A stretch of 64,000 nt of DNA from Methylibium sp035476815 (GCA_035476815.1 DATILD010000021.1:61756-125755); one strand, 5' to 3'. Counted from the first letter of the stretch, positions 8,692 through 17,153 are shown. Program-made: numbers and translations. The notes: generated by a model not told the origin, from the sequence alone.

Positions 8692-9594
8692 ATGAAGCGG
8701 CTCCTCGCCCCGGCCCTGGCCGCGACGCTGACCTCCGCGCTCGCGCAGGTCGACCTGCGGGCGACGACCGAGGAGCCGCGCGCCTTCGGCTACCAGGTCG
8801 GCGACATCGCCACGCGCGTCGTGCACGTCGACGTGCCCGACGGATTGAGGCTCGACGCCGACTCGCTGCCGACGCCCGGCCGCATCAGCGCGGCGCTGGA
8901 CCTGCGGGCGCTGTCGCGCAGCGAGCGCGGCATCCCCGGCGGCACGCGCGTGCGGCTCGATTTCGTGTTCCAGGTCTTCGCCGCGCCGGTGGCGCCGCGC
9001 ATCGTCGACCTGCCGACGCTCGAGCTGCGCTTCGAGGGTGGTGATCGCCACCAGGCGCTGCGCGTCGATCCCTGGCCACTGGCGGTGTCGCCGGTCGGGC
9101 CCGAGGCCGCGTCGCCGCGGCATGGCCTGGGCGAACTGCGACCCGACCTGCCGCCGCCCGCGGCCGACACGGCCGGGCTGCGCCGGCTTGTGCTGGCGGG
9201 TGCTGCCGTGGCAATACTGATCGGCGGCTGGCTCGCGGTCGTCTACTTCGGCCTGCCGTGGTGGGGGCGTCGGCACCGGCCGTTCGGGGTGGCCTGGCGC
9301 GAGCTGCAGGCCGCGCGCCGCCGCGGCGCGCTGGGCGAGGAGGCCGCCGCCTGCGCGGCCATCGCCCGTCGCCTGCATGCGGCGCTGAACGCGAGCGCCG
9401 GCCATGTGCTGTTCGCCGAAGGGGTCGAGGGCTTCATCGCGGCGGCACCGCGCTACGCGCCGCTGCGCGAGGACCTGCTGCGCTTCTTCGAGCGCTCGCG
9501 CAGCGCCTTCTTCGCGGCGGCACCGGCCGGCGACCAGCGCTGGCTGCTCGACCTCGCCCGCGCGCTGCGCGACGCCGAGCGCGGCACGGCCTGA
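8692..9594 (+). CDS. mxaA: MxaA-like membrane protein of methanol dehydrogenase maturation
   Basis: 300-aa protein with an N-terminal signal sequence (MKRLLAPALAATLTSALAQ), a beta-rich periplasmic part (about 20-160), one membrane helix (about 165-187, LVLAGAAVAILIGGWLAVVY) and a helical cytoplasmic tail. This topology fits MxaA, a calcium-insertion or assembly factor for methanol dehydrogenase. The start at 8692 is 7 bp after mxaS. The 140-bp gap that follows is the largest inside the cluster and holds repeat copy 2. Confidence 0.7.
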   Translation: MKRLLAPALAATLTSALAQVDLRATTEEPRAFGYQVGDIATRVVHVDVPDGLRLDADSLPTPGRISAALDLRALSRSERGIPGGTRVRLDFVFQVFAAPVAPRIVDLPTLELRFEGGDRHQALRVDPWPLAVSPVGPEAASPRHGLGELRPDLPPPAADTAGLRRLVLAGAAVAILIGGWLAVVYFGLPWWGRRHRPFGVAWRELQAARRRGALGEEAAACAAIARRLHAALNASAGHVLFAEGVEGFIAAAPRYAPLREDLLRFFERSRSAFFAAAPAGDQRWLLDLARALRDAERGTA

Positions 9595-9602
9595 CATGAA
9601 CC

Positions 9603-9663
9603 ACCCCCGTTGCGGCTTCGCCGCTCCCCCTCCAGGGGGCGCCGCTGGCGGCCCGGCAAAGCC
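9603..9663 (-). repeat. 61-bp intergenic repeat, copy 2
   Basis: Inverted copy of the element at 870-930, with the same TGCCGGGCC end, central CCCCCTGGAGGGGG and GCGGCGAAGCCGCAACGGGGGT end when read on the minus strand. It sits between mxaA and mxaC and is the only break in that tightly packed cluster. It has no coding sense. Confidence 0.8.
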
Positions 9664-9734
9664 GGTCCGCGGCGGCTGCTCGGCAGACGGGTTCATGCGC
9701 CGCGGGTCGCGCGCAGCGCGGTGGAGCAACTGAT

Positions 9735-10775
9735 ATGAACCCGCTCGCCAGCTTCGACCATCCCTGGCTGCTGCTCGCGCTGCCGCTCGCGCTGCTGCCC
9801 TGGTGGCAGCGGCCGCGCGAGGCCTTGGTGTGGTCCTGGGGCGAGCTGCTGCCGCCGGATCGCGCCTCCGATCTGCTCGACGTCGGGCTGCGCGCCATCG
9901 CCTCGCTGGCCGTCGCCGCGCTGGTCGTCGGCGCGGCCGGCTGGTACCGGCCGGCCTACGAGGTCGAGCAGGTCGGGCAGGGTGCCGAGATCGTGATGCT
10001 GGTCGACCGCAGCCGCAGCATGGATCAGCCCTTCGTGACCGGCGCGGCGCGCCACCAGCAGCCGTCGCTGCTGAGCTACCAGACCGGCCGCGAGGCGGCG
10101 GACAAGAGTCGCCAGACCAAGCAGCAGGTCGCGCGCGAGATGCTCGCCGGCTTCGCGGCGCAGCGCGGTGCCGACCGCTTCGCGATGGAGACCTTCACCA
10201 CGCTGCCGATCCGCGTGATGGGCTTCAGCCAGAAGCCGGCGGCGGTGCAGGCCTCGATCGCCGCCGGCAAGATCGGCCGCGGGCTGGCCGAGACCGACAT
10301 CGGGCTGGCGATGCTCGACGCGCTCGACCTGTTCCGCGACCGGCCCTACACCGGTTCGCGCATCGTGATGCTGGTGTCCGACGGCGGCGACGTGATCGAG
10401 CCCGAGCGGCGCGACAACATCGCGAAGCTGGCGCGCGAGTACCGCGTCGGCATCTACTGGATCTACATCCGCTCGCACCGCAGCCCCGGCCTGCGCGCCG
10501 AGGAGGCCGCGATGGCCAACGGCGAGACCGCGCCCGAGTACTTCCTGCACCGCTTCCTCGGCGGCATCGGCGTGCCCTACCGCGCCTACGAGGCCGAGGA
10601 CCCGGAAGCGCTCAAGCGCGCGCTGGCCGACGTCGGGCGGCTCGAGAACCTGCCGATCAGCTACCGCGACATCGTGCCGCGCCGCGACCTCGCGCGCTGG
10701 GCCTGGGGCGCGGCGCTGGCACTGGTGCTGACGCTGCTGGTCGCCAAGCTGACGGAGATCCGCACATGGCGCTGA
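9735..10775 (+). CDS. mxaC: VWA-domain membrane protein, MxaC-like
   Basis: 346-aa protein with N-terminal membrane helices (about 9-24 and 52-70), a VWA domain with a canonical MIDAS DRSRS at 91-95, and a C-terminal helix (about 318-338). The VWA domain would face the periplasm or cytoplasm depending on topology, and in MoxR systems it recruits the substrate. An insert-like polar stretch rich in Gln and Lys lies at about 110-135. The last 10 bp overlap mxaK. Confidence 0.75.
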   Translation: MNPLASFDHPWLLLALPLALLPWWQRPREALVWSWGELLPPDRASDLLDVGLRAIASLAVAALVVGAAGWYRPAYEVEQVGQGAEIVMLVDRSRSMDQPFVTGAARHQQPSLLSYQTGREAADKSRQTKQQVAREMLAGFAAQRGADRFAMETFTTLPIRVMGFSQKPAAVQASIAAGKIGRGLAETDIGLAMLDALDLFRDRPYTGSRIVMLVSDGGDVIEPERRDNIAKLAREYRVGIYWIYIRSHRSPGLRAEEAAMANGETAPEYFLHRFLGGIGVPYRAYEAEDPEALKRALADVGRLENLPISYRDIVPRRDLARWAWGAALALVLTLLVAKLTEIRTWR

Positions 10776-11335
10776 AGCACATCCTGCTGGCGCCGCGCAC
10801 GCGGCTGCGCACGCTGTTCGCGCTGCTGGCGCTGAGCCTGGCCGTGGCGGCGGCGGCCGGCTGGCAGTGGTGGCGCCTCGGGCGCGACGACGCGCTCGCG
10901 GCGGCCGGCGGCGTCGCGGCGCTGCCGGTCGAGCAGACGCTGGCCGCGCCGACGCTGCGCTTCGCGCGCGCCCGCGAGCTGGCCGCGGCCGGCGACTTCG
11001 AGGGTGCGCTGGCGCTGTACCGCACGCTCTACACCGACCGCCACCTCGGCGTCACGGCCCGCTACAACAACGCCAATCTGCTGATGCGCGAGGCCCAGCG
11101 GCTGCGCGACGCCGACGGCGCCGGCCAGGCGGTCGCGCTGATCGAGCTGGCCAAGCAGGGCTACCGCGAGGTGCTGCGCGCCGAGCCGCGGCACTGGGAC
11201 GCGCGCTACAACTACGAGCGCGCCCAGCGCCTGCAGCCCGATCCCGAGGACGCGACGCCGTCGATCGGCGGCCCGCGCAACGACGCCGAGCGCGCGTCGA
11301 TCACGATCCGCGGCGTGCCGCAGGGCCTGCCGTGA
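10766..11335 (+). CDS. mxaK: Small TPR-like membrane protein, MxaK-like
   Basis: 189-aa protein with one N-terminal membrane helix (about 17-36) and a helical repeat-like region (FARARELAAAGDFEGALALY, then RYNNANLLMREA and HWDARYNYERA) resembling a degenerate TPR. It overlaps mxaC by 10 bp at its start and mxaL by 4 bp at its end, which indicates translational coupling. MxaK is required for active methanol dehydrogenase in methylotrophs; the assignment here rests on length, topology and order. Confidence 0.72.
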   Translation: MALKHILLAPRTRLRTLFALLALSLAVAAAAGWQWWRLGRDDALAAAGGVAALPVEQTLAAPTLRFARARELAAAGDFEGALALYRTLYTDRHLGVTARYNNANLLMREAQRLRDADGAGQAVALIELAKQGYREVLRAEPRHWDARYNYERAQRLQPDPEDATPSIGGPRNDAERASITIRGVPQGLP

Positions 11336-12369
11336 AGGCGCGGCTGCTTGCCCTTCGGGCCGCGCTGCGCGGGCGCCGCGATGCGCTGCTGATGCTGCTG
11401 GCAGCGTTGCTGCTTGGCGCGACCTTCCTGGACCCGGGGTTGCCGGTCACGCGCGCGCAGGTCGACGCGGTGGCGGTGGTCGACATCACGCAGAGCATGA
11501 ACGTGCTCGACGGCGCCATGCCCGGTGGGGGCAAGCCGGTGTCGCGACTGGCCGCCGCGAAGGCGACGCTGTCGCGGCTGGTCGAGCAGCTGCCCTGCGG
11601 CTCGCGGCTCGGCCTGGGCATCTTCACCGAGTACCGCACGCTGCTGCTGCTGACGCCGATCGAGGTCTGCGAGCACCAGCAGGAACTGCTGGGCACGCTC
11701 GCGCTGATGGACGGCCGCATGGCCTGGGCCGGCGCGAGCGAGGTCGCCAAGGGCGTGAACAGCGGCATGGAGGCGGTCAAGGCGCTCGAGGACCGGCCGG
11801 CGCTGCTGTTCCTGAGCGACGGCCACGAGTCCCCGCCGGTCAACCCGCGCTACCGGCCCTACTTCACGGTCGCGCGCGGCGAGGTGCGTGGGTTGCTGGT
11901 TGGCGTCGGCGGCGACGAGCCGCTGCCGATCCCGAAGTTCGACCCCGGTGGCCACGCCGTCGGCGAATGGGCCGCCGACGAGGTGCTGCAGATCGACCCG
12001 CGCAGCCTCGGCCGCGGCGGCAGCGTCGGTGGCGAGCAGATGGTCGAGCCGGAGGACGCCAGCGTGAAATCGCTGCCCGGCGTGACGCCGGGGACCGAGC
12101 ATCTGTCGGCGCTGCGCGAGGAGTATCTGCGGCTGCTGGCCGGCGAGACCGGGCTGGGCTACCAGCGGCTCGGCGACGCGGCGGCGCTGCGCGAGGCGCT
12201 CGAAGGGCCGAAGCTGGCGCGCGAGGCGCCGGCGCGGCTGGACCTGCGGCCGGTGCTCGGCGCGGCGGCGCTGGTCTGCCTGCTGATCCCCTTGCTGCCG
12301 GCGCGGCGCCAGGCGGCGCGACCGGTCGTTCAGCCCGCGCTGTCGCGCGCGATGCGCCCGCAGAGGTAG
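11332..12369 (+). CDS. mxaL: VWA-domain protein, MxaL-like
   Basis: 345-aa VWA protein starting with GTG inside the mxaK stop (GTGA). It has an N-terminal membrane anchor (about 19-33), a MIDAS-like DITQS (51-55), FLSDGHESPP as the second metal-site loop, and a C-terminal helix (about 305-322). The segments GLGIFTEYRTLLLLTPIEVC and GRMAWAGASEV match my recollection of MxaL. Its 3' end overlaps the convergent agmatinase gene by 40 bp. No mxaD or dehydrogenase gene follows. Confidence 0.75.
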   Translation: MKARLLALRAALRGRRDALLMLLAALLLGATFLDPGLPVTRAQVDAVAVVDITQSMNVLDGAMPGGGKPVSRLAAAKATLSRLVEQLPCGSRLGLGIFTEYRTLLLLTPIEVCEHQQELLGTLALMDGRMAWAGASEVAKGVNSGMEAVKALEDRPALLFLSDGHESPPVNPRYRPYFTVARGEVRGLLVGVGGDEPLPIPKFDPGGHAVGEWAADEVLQIDPRSLGRGGSVGGEQMVEPEDASVKSLPGVTPGTEHLSALREEYLRLLAGETGLGYQRLGDAAALREALEGPKLAREAPARLDLRPVLGAAALVCLLIPLLPARRQAARPVVQPALSRAMRPQR

Positions 12370-13259
12370 GTCCAGACGAAGGACGCGGCGGCATAGCTGG
12401 TCAGCTCCGCGTGGTCGTAGGGCGGGGCAACCTCGACGCAGTCCATCCCGACGAAGCGGAGGTCGGCCAGTTCCTCGAGGATCGTCAACACCTGGTTCGT
12501 GCTCAGCCCGCCGGGCTCGGGGGTGCCGGTGCCGGGTGCGAAGGCGGGGTCGAGGCAATCGATGTCGAGGCTCAGGTAGACCAGCGGATCGCCGTGCGCG
12601 GCGAGTCGCTGGCGAACCGCCGCGAGCACCGGTGCGAGCTGGTTCGCGTTCTCGAGGCCGCGCAGCTCGCGCGCGGTGAAGATCTGGCCGCCCTGGTCGC
12701 GCACGTAGTCGCGCGCCTCGCGCGCGCCGGCCGAGCGGATGCCGATCTGCGTGAAGCATTCCTTGATCACCAGGCCCTCGCGGATCGCCTCGTAGACCCA
12801 GGTGCCGTGGCCGCTGGGCTCGCCGAAATGGTCTTCCCAGGTGTCGCAGTGGGCGTCGAAGTGGATCACCGCCAGCGGCCGGCCCAGCCAGGCGCGGTAG
12901 GCGCGCAACAGCGGCAGCGTGACCGAGTGGTCGCCGCCGATCCACGCCATGTGGTGGGCGCGGATCAGGCCGGCGACCGCCGGGCCCATGGCCTCGCGCA
13001 TCGCCGCGAGGCTGGTGTTGGGCAGCGCGAGGTCGCCGAGATCGGTGAGCCGGCCGGCCGGCGAGGTGTCGAAATGCGGGTGGGTGCCGTCGCACAGCAT
13101 GTGGCTGGCCTCTCGGATCGCCCGCGGACCGAAGCGCGCGCCCGGCCGGTTGGTCACCGCGCCGTCCCAGGCGAGGCCGGCCACCGCATAGGGCCGGTTT
13201 GCGTCGGCGAGCGGCGCCTTCATGAAGGCGTTGTTGGAGAGGAAGGCGAAGGAAGTCAT
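12330..13259 (-). CDS. speB: Agmatinase-family ureohydrolase
   Basis: 309-aa arginase/agmatinase-fold enzyme with all manganese ligand motifs: GGDHS, HFDAHCD and SLDIDCLDPAFAPGTGTPEPGG-like C-terminal loop (only its start is quoted: SLDIDCLDPAFAPGTG). Such enzymes release urea from agmatine, giving putrescine; close relatives act on guanidinobutyrate. Putrescine would feed the Puu-type cluster 6 kb away, so agmatinase fits best. It is convergent with mxaL and their coding ends overlap by 40 bp. No good ribosome binding site is seen before the ATG at 13257-13259. Confidence 0.82.
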   Translation of the reverse strand: MTSFAFLSNNAFMKAPLADANRPYAVAGLAWDGAVTNRPGARFGPRAIREASHMLCDGTHPHFDTSPAGRLTDLGDLALPNTSLAAMREAMGPAVAGLIRAHHMAWIGGDHSVTLPLLRAYRAWLGRPLAVIHFDAHCDTWEDHFGEPSGHGTWVYEAIREGLVIKECFTQIGIRSAGAREARDYVRDQGGQIFTARELRGLENANQLAPVLAAVRQRLAAHGDPLVYLSLDIDCLDPAFAPGTGTPEPGGLSTNQVLTILEELADLRFVGMDCVEVAPPYDHAELTSYAAASFVWTYLCGRIARDSAG

Positions 13260-13636
13260 GCGCGGGCGCCGCCGTGTCGGGAGGGTAAGGCGCGGCCATC
13301 ATAGAAGCGGCCTGCGCCGCGTCGGCCGCGGGGCGGCACAAATCATGGGCGATAAGCGGCGCTGGAGTGATGCCGGCCGCGGCGCCGCCAGGGCGCCAAG
13401 ATTTCACCAGCGCACGGCGACCTTCCGCATTGCACAATCCCGGTTGCTGCGTCGCCGCAAAATTTTTCGCTGCGGCAAATGACGTTTCACATGCGGAAAC
13501 GACGTTCCTAACTTGTTGTTTTTCATCATGTCTCTTTTTGGTCTTCTATAAGATATAAGTCTTCACAAGGCGCCGCTTTGGCGCTACGCTGCTCACCGTT
13601 TCCACCATTCCCTTCCACCCTCTCCGGAGCCCCGCC
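13260..13636 (+). promoter_or_regulatory. aceA upstream control region (A+T-rich)
   Basis: The 377-bp gap between the divergent ureohydrolase and aceA genes holds no gene. Its right half is strikingly A+T-rich. It has an inverted repeat CGTTTC-N7-GAAACG (13483-13501), a second weaker one GCCGCA-N11-TGCGGC (13454-13476), and tandem TATAAG hexamers (13547-13552, 13554-13559) that could serve as -10 boxes. The start of aceA follows about 75 bp later. Use as an operator for a glyoxylate-shunt regulator is inferred. Confidence 0.45.
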
Positions 13637-14953
13637 ATGAGCCAACCGACCCGTCAACAACAGATCGCCGCCCTCGAGAAGGACTGGGCCGAGAACCCGC
13701 GCTGGAAGGGCGTGAAGCGCGGCTACAGCGCCGCCGACGTCGTGCGCCTGCGCGGCAGCCTGCAGCCCGAGTACACGCTGGCCAAGCGCGGCGCCGAGAC
13801 GCTGTGGGCCAAGGTGAACGGCGGCGCCAAGAAGGGCTACGTCAACGCCTTCGGCGCGATCACCGCCGGCCAGGCGATGCAGCAGGCCAAGGCCGGCCTG
13901 GAAGCCGTGTACCTGTCGGGCTGGCAGGTCGCCGCCGACGGCAACACCAGCGAAACCATGTACCCCGACCAGTCGCTGTACGCCTACGACTCGGTGCCGA
14001 CCATGGTCCGCCGCATCAACAACACCTTCAAGCGCGCCGACGAGATCCAGTGGTCGCGCGGCATCGAGCCGGGCAGCGCGGAGTTCATCGACTACTTCCT
14101 GCCGATCGTGGCCGACGCGGAAGCCGGCTTCGGCGGCGTGCTGAACGCCTTCGAACTGATGAAGAACATGATCGCCGCGGGTGCCGCCGGCGTTCACTTC
14201 GAAGACCAACTGGCCGCCGTCAAGAAGTGCGGTCACATGGGCGGCAAGGTGCTCGTGCCGACCCAGGAAGCCTGCGAGAAGCTGATCGCCGCGCGCTTCG
14301 CCGCCGACGTCATGGGCGTGCCGACCATCGTGCTGGCCCGCACCGACGCGGAAGCCGCGAACCTGATCACCAGCGACCACGACGCCAACGACAAGCCCTT
14401 CCTGACCGGCGAGCGCACCCAGGAAGGTTTCTACCGCGTCAAGAACGGCCTCGAGCAGTCGATCAGCCGCGGCGTCGCCTACGCGCCCTACGCCGACCTG
14501 GTGTGGTGCGAGACCGGCGTGCCCGACATCGGCTTCGCCCGTGAGTTCGCGCAGGCCGTGCACGCTGCCGTGCCGGGCAAGCTGCTGAGCTACAACTGCT
14601 CGCCGTCGTTCAACTGGAGGAAGAACCTGGACGACAAGCAGATCGCCAAGTTCCAGGAAGACCTCTCGGCGCTGGGCTACAAGTACCAGTTCATCACGCT
14701 GGCCGGCATCCACATCAACTGGTACAACACCTTCCAGTTCGCCCATGCCTACGCCCGCGGCGAAGGCATGAAGCACTACACGGAGATGGTGCAGGAGCCG
14801 GAATTCGCGGCGCGCGAAAAGGGCTACACCTTCGTGTCGCACCAGCAGGAAGTCGGCGCCGGCTACTTCGACGACGTCACCACCGTGATCCAGGGCGGCT
14901 CGTCCAGCGTCAAGGCGCTGACCGGCTCGACCGAGGAAGAGCAGTTCCACTGA
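13637..14953 (+). CDS. aceA: Isocitrate lyase
   Basis: 438-aa glyoxylate-shunt enzyme that splits isocitrate into succinate and glyoxylate, allowing growth on acetate, fatty acids or stored polyhydroxybutyrate. The catalytic motif KKCGHMGGK (196-204, Cys198) and the upstream YPDQSLYAYDSVP segment (109-121) are intact. Length matches the short bacterial class. Malate synthase is not in the window. The gene is apparently monocistronic, with thrS having its own leader downstream. Confidence 0.96.
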   Translation: MSQPTRQQQIAALEKDWAENPRWKGVKRGYSAADVVRLRGSLQPEYTLAKRGAETLWAKVNGGAKKGYVNAFGAITAGQAMQQAKAGLEAVYLSGWQVAADGNTSETMYPDQSLYAYDSVPTMVRRINNTFKRADEIQWSRGIEPGSAEFIDYFLPIVADAEAGFGGVLNAFELMKNMIAAGAAGVHFEDQLAAVKKCGHMGGKVLVPTQEACEKLIAARFAADVMGVPTIVLARTDAEAANLITSDHDANDKPFLTGERTQEGFYRVKNGLEQSISRGVAYAPYADLVWCETGVPDIGFAREFAQAVHAAVPGKLLSYNCSPSFNWRKNLDDKQIAKFQEDLSALGYKYQFITLAGIHINWYNTFQFAHAYARGEGMKHYTEMVQEPEFAAREKGYTFVSHQQEVGAGYFDDVTTVIQGGSSSVKALTGSTEEEQFH

Positions 14954-14974
14954 TCGGGGTGTAGCGGGCGCGCC

Positions 14975-14980
14975 TACAAT
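14975..14980 (+). promoter_or_regulatory. Candidate -10 box for the thrS leader transcript
   Basis: TACAAT lies 22 bp after the aceA stop. Transcription from about 14987 would give a leader of about 160 nt with the threonine-rich peptide and terminator described below. No convincing -35 hexamer is seen at the right distance, so confidence is modest. Confidence 0.4.
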
Positions 14981-15025
14981 GCGCGCTCGCCTCCACGAAC
15001 AAGGACGAGAAAGGCACGCCGGGTT

Positions 15026-15079
15026 ATGACACCGCGAACGTCGACCACCACTTTCCAGGGTTGTCCGACCGCGGTCTGA
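15026..15079 (+). CDS. Threonine-rich leader peptide of thrS (attenuator)
   Basis: A 17-codon frame encodes MTPRTSTTTFQGCPTAV and then TGA. Six of 17 residues are threonine, with three in a row at codons 7-9. It lies between a candidate promoter and a strong intrinsic terminator placed just before thrS. This is the classic layout of ribosome-mediated attenuation: stalling at Thr codons when charged tRNA-Thr is scarce would favour read-through into thrS. AAAGG at 15010-15014 is a slightly distant ribosome binding site. GACGAGAAA (15004-15012) can pair with TTTCTCGTC (15092-15100), and ACCGCG (15068-15073) can pair with CGCGGT (15107-15112) in the terminator stem, giving an alternative structure. 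Confidence 0.7.
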   Translation: MTPRTSTTTFQGCPTAV

Positions 15080-15103
15080 GCACGTCTCGTTTTTCTCGTC
15101 TCG

Positions 15104-15129
15104 AAGCGCGGTTTCCACCGCGCTTTTTT
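15104..15129 (+). terminator. Attenuator terminator before thrS
   Basis: AAGCGCGG (15104-15111), loop TTTCCA and CCGCGCTT (15118-15125) form an 8-bp stem that runs into a T tract (to 15129). It ends only 18 bp before the thrS start codon, so it must be regulated or thrS would not be expressed from upstream promoters. Confidence 0.85.
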
Positions 15130-15147
15130 CATTCCAGGAACGCTTCC

Positions 15148-17067
15148 ATGATCGCCATCACGCTTCCCGACGGTTCGAAACGCGAGTTCCCCGGCCCGGT
15201 CACCGTGGCCGAGGTGGCGGCGTCCATCGGCGCCGGGCTAGCGAAGGCCGCGCTGGGCGGTCGGGTGGGGCAGGGCAGCGACGCGAAGCTCGTGGACACG
15301 AGCTACCGCATCGAGCAGGACACGCCGCTCGCCATCGTCACCGACAAGGACCCGGACGGGCTGGACCTGATCCGCCATTCCACTGCCCACCTGCTGGCCT
15401 ATGCGGTGAAGGCCTTGTTCCCCGAGGCCCAGGTCACGATCGGCCCGGTGATCGACAACGGCTTCTACTACGACTTCGCCTACAAGCGCCCCTTCACGCC
15501 CGAGGACCTGGCGGCCATCGAGTCCCGGATGATCGAGCTGGCGAAGAAGGACGAGAAGGTCGAGCGCCGCGTGCTTCCTCGGGATGACGCTGTCGCGTTT
15601 TTTAAGGCGCAGGGCGAGCACTACAAGGCCGAGATCATCGCCAGCATCCCCACCGGTGAGGACGTATCGCTGTACCGCGAGGGCGGCTTCGAGGACCTGT
15701 GCCGCGGCCCCCACGTGCCCAGCACCGGCAAGCTCAGGCACTTCAAGCTGATGAAGGTGGCCGGCGCCTACTGGCGCGGCGACCACCGCAACGAGATGCT
15801 CCAGCGCATCTACGGCACCGCCTGGGCCAGCAAGGACGACCTGCAGGCCTACCTGACGCGGCTGGAGGAGGCCGAGAAGCGCGACCACCGCCGCCTGGGC
15901 CGCGAGCTGGACCTGTTCCACCTCGACGAGCATGCCCCCGGCCTGGTGTTCTGGCACCCGAAGGGCTGGACGGTGTGGCAGCAGGTCGAGCAGTACATGC
16001 GGCAGGTCTACCGCGACAACGGCTACCTCGAGGTCAAGGGCCCGCAGATCCTCGACCAGGGCCTGTGGGAGAAGACCGGCCACTGGGACAAGTACCGCGA
16101 GAACATGTTCGTGACCGAGTCGGAGAAGCGCGACTACGCGTTGAAGCCGATGAACTGCCCCGGCCACATCCTGATCTACAAGCAGGGCATCAAGAGCTAC
16201 CGCGACCTGCCGCTGCGCTACGGCGAGTTCGGCCAGTGCCACCGCAACGAGCCCACGGGCGGCCTGCACGGCATCATGCGGGTGCGTGGCTTCACGCAGG
16301 ACGACGGCCACATCTTCTGCACCGAGGCCCACATCCTGCCCGAGTGCGACGCCTTCACGACGCTGCTCAAGAAGGTCTACGCCGACTTCGGCTTCACCGA
16401 CATCCTCTACAAGGTCGCGACGCGGCCCGCGGCGCGGATCGGCTCGGACGAAGTCTGGGACAAGGCCGAGCATGCGCTGATGGAGAGCCTGCGGCGCTCG
16501 GGCTGTGACTTCCAGGTCTCGCCGGGCGAGGGCGCCTTCTACGGGCCGAAGATCGAGTACACGCTGAAGGACGCGATCGGCCGCGAGTGGCAGTGCGGCA
16601 CGATCCAGGTCGATTTCTCGCTGCCGGAGCGGCTGGACGCCGAGTACGTCGCCGAGGACGGCTCGCGCCAGCGGCCGGTGATGCTGCACCGGGCGATCGT
16701 CGGCAGCCTGGAGCGCTTCATCGGCATCCTGATCGAGCAGCATGCCGGCGCGCTGCCGGCCTGGCTGGCGCCGACCCAGGTCCTGGTGCTCAACATCACC
16801 GACGGGCAGGCCGAATACGCCACCGAGATCGCGAAAACGCTGCAAAAACAAGGAGTTAGAGCGGCGGTCGATTTGCGCAACGAGAAAATCACGTATAAAA
16901 TCCGCGAGCATTCCATGCAGAAGCTCCCGTACCTCCTGGTCGTCGGCGACAAGGAGAAAGCGGCGGGAGCGGTTGCGGTGCGCGCCCGAGGCAATCAGGA
17001 CCTCGGCGTGATGCCCCTAGAAGCCTTCTCCCAGAGGATCGCTAGTGACATCACCCGGAAGGTGTGA
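15148..17067 (+). CDS. thrS: Threonyl-tRNA synthetase
   Basis: 639-aa class II synthetase that charges tRNA-Thr. Seen in order: N-terminal TGS domain (MIAITLPDGSKREFPGPVTV), editing domain with the HSTAHLLAYAVK motif (about 75-90), the catalytic core with MNCPGHILIYK, RNEPTGGLHG and the motif 3 segment HRAIVGSLERFIGILIEQ, then the anticodon-binding domain. The ATG at 15148 gives a normal length; a longer frame running in from the leader would have no homologous N-terminus. It is followed by infC, rpmI and rplT, the usual order. Confidence 0.97.
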   Translation: MIAITLPDGSKREFPGPVTVAEVAASIGAGLAKAALGGRVGQGSDAKLVDTSYRIEQDTPLAIVTDKDPDGLDLIRHSTAHLLAYAVKALFPEAQVTIGPVIDNGFYYDFAYKRPFTPEDLAAIESRMIELAKKDEKVERRVLPRDDAVAFFKAQGEHYKAEIIASIPTGEDVSLYREGGFEDLCRGPHVPSTGKLRHFKLMKVAGAYWRGDHRNEMLQRIYGTAWASKDDLQAYLTRLEEAEKRDHRRLGRELDLFHLDEHAPGLVFWHPKGWTVWQQVEQYMRQVYRDNGYLEVKGPQILDQGLWEKTGHWDKYRENMFVTESEKRDYALKPMNCPGHILIYKQGIKSYRDLPLRYGEFGQCHRNEPTGGLHGIMRVRGFTQDDGHIFCTEAHILPECDAFTTLLKKVYADFGFTDILYKVATRPAARIGSDEVWDKAEHALMESLRRSGCDFQVSPGEGAFYGPKIEYTLKDAIGREWQCGTIQVDFSLPERLDAEYVAEDGSRQRPVMLHRAIVGSLERFIGILIEQHAGALPAWLAPTQVLVLNITDGQAEYATEIAKTLQKQGVRAAVDLRNEKITYKIREHSMQKLPYLLVVGDKEKAAGAVAVRARGNQDLGVMPLEAFSQRIASDITRKV

Positions 17068-17153
17068 TGCGGCTTGATGTTTGCCGCTCCTCATCCGCCG
17101 TGGGCGCGTGTGTGTTGAACGTGAGGGCCTGAGCGCCCGGAAGGATCGAAACC

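Noticed and set aside
6800..12369. Reading the MoxR/VWA block as a Bat aerotolerance, RavA-ViaA or CbbQO system
   Set aside because: Six-gene order, lengths and membrane topology fit mxaRSACKL better, in particular the small MxaK-like protein between two VWA proteins.
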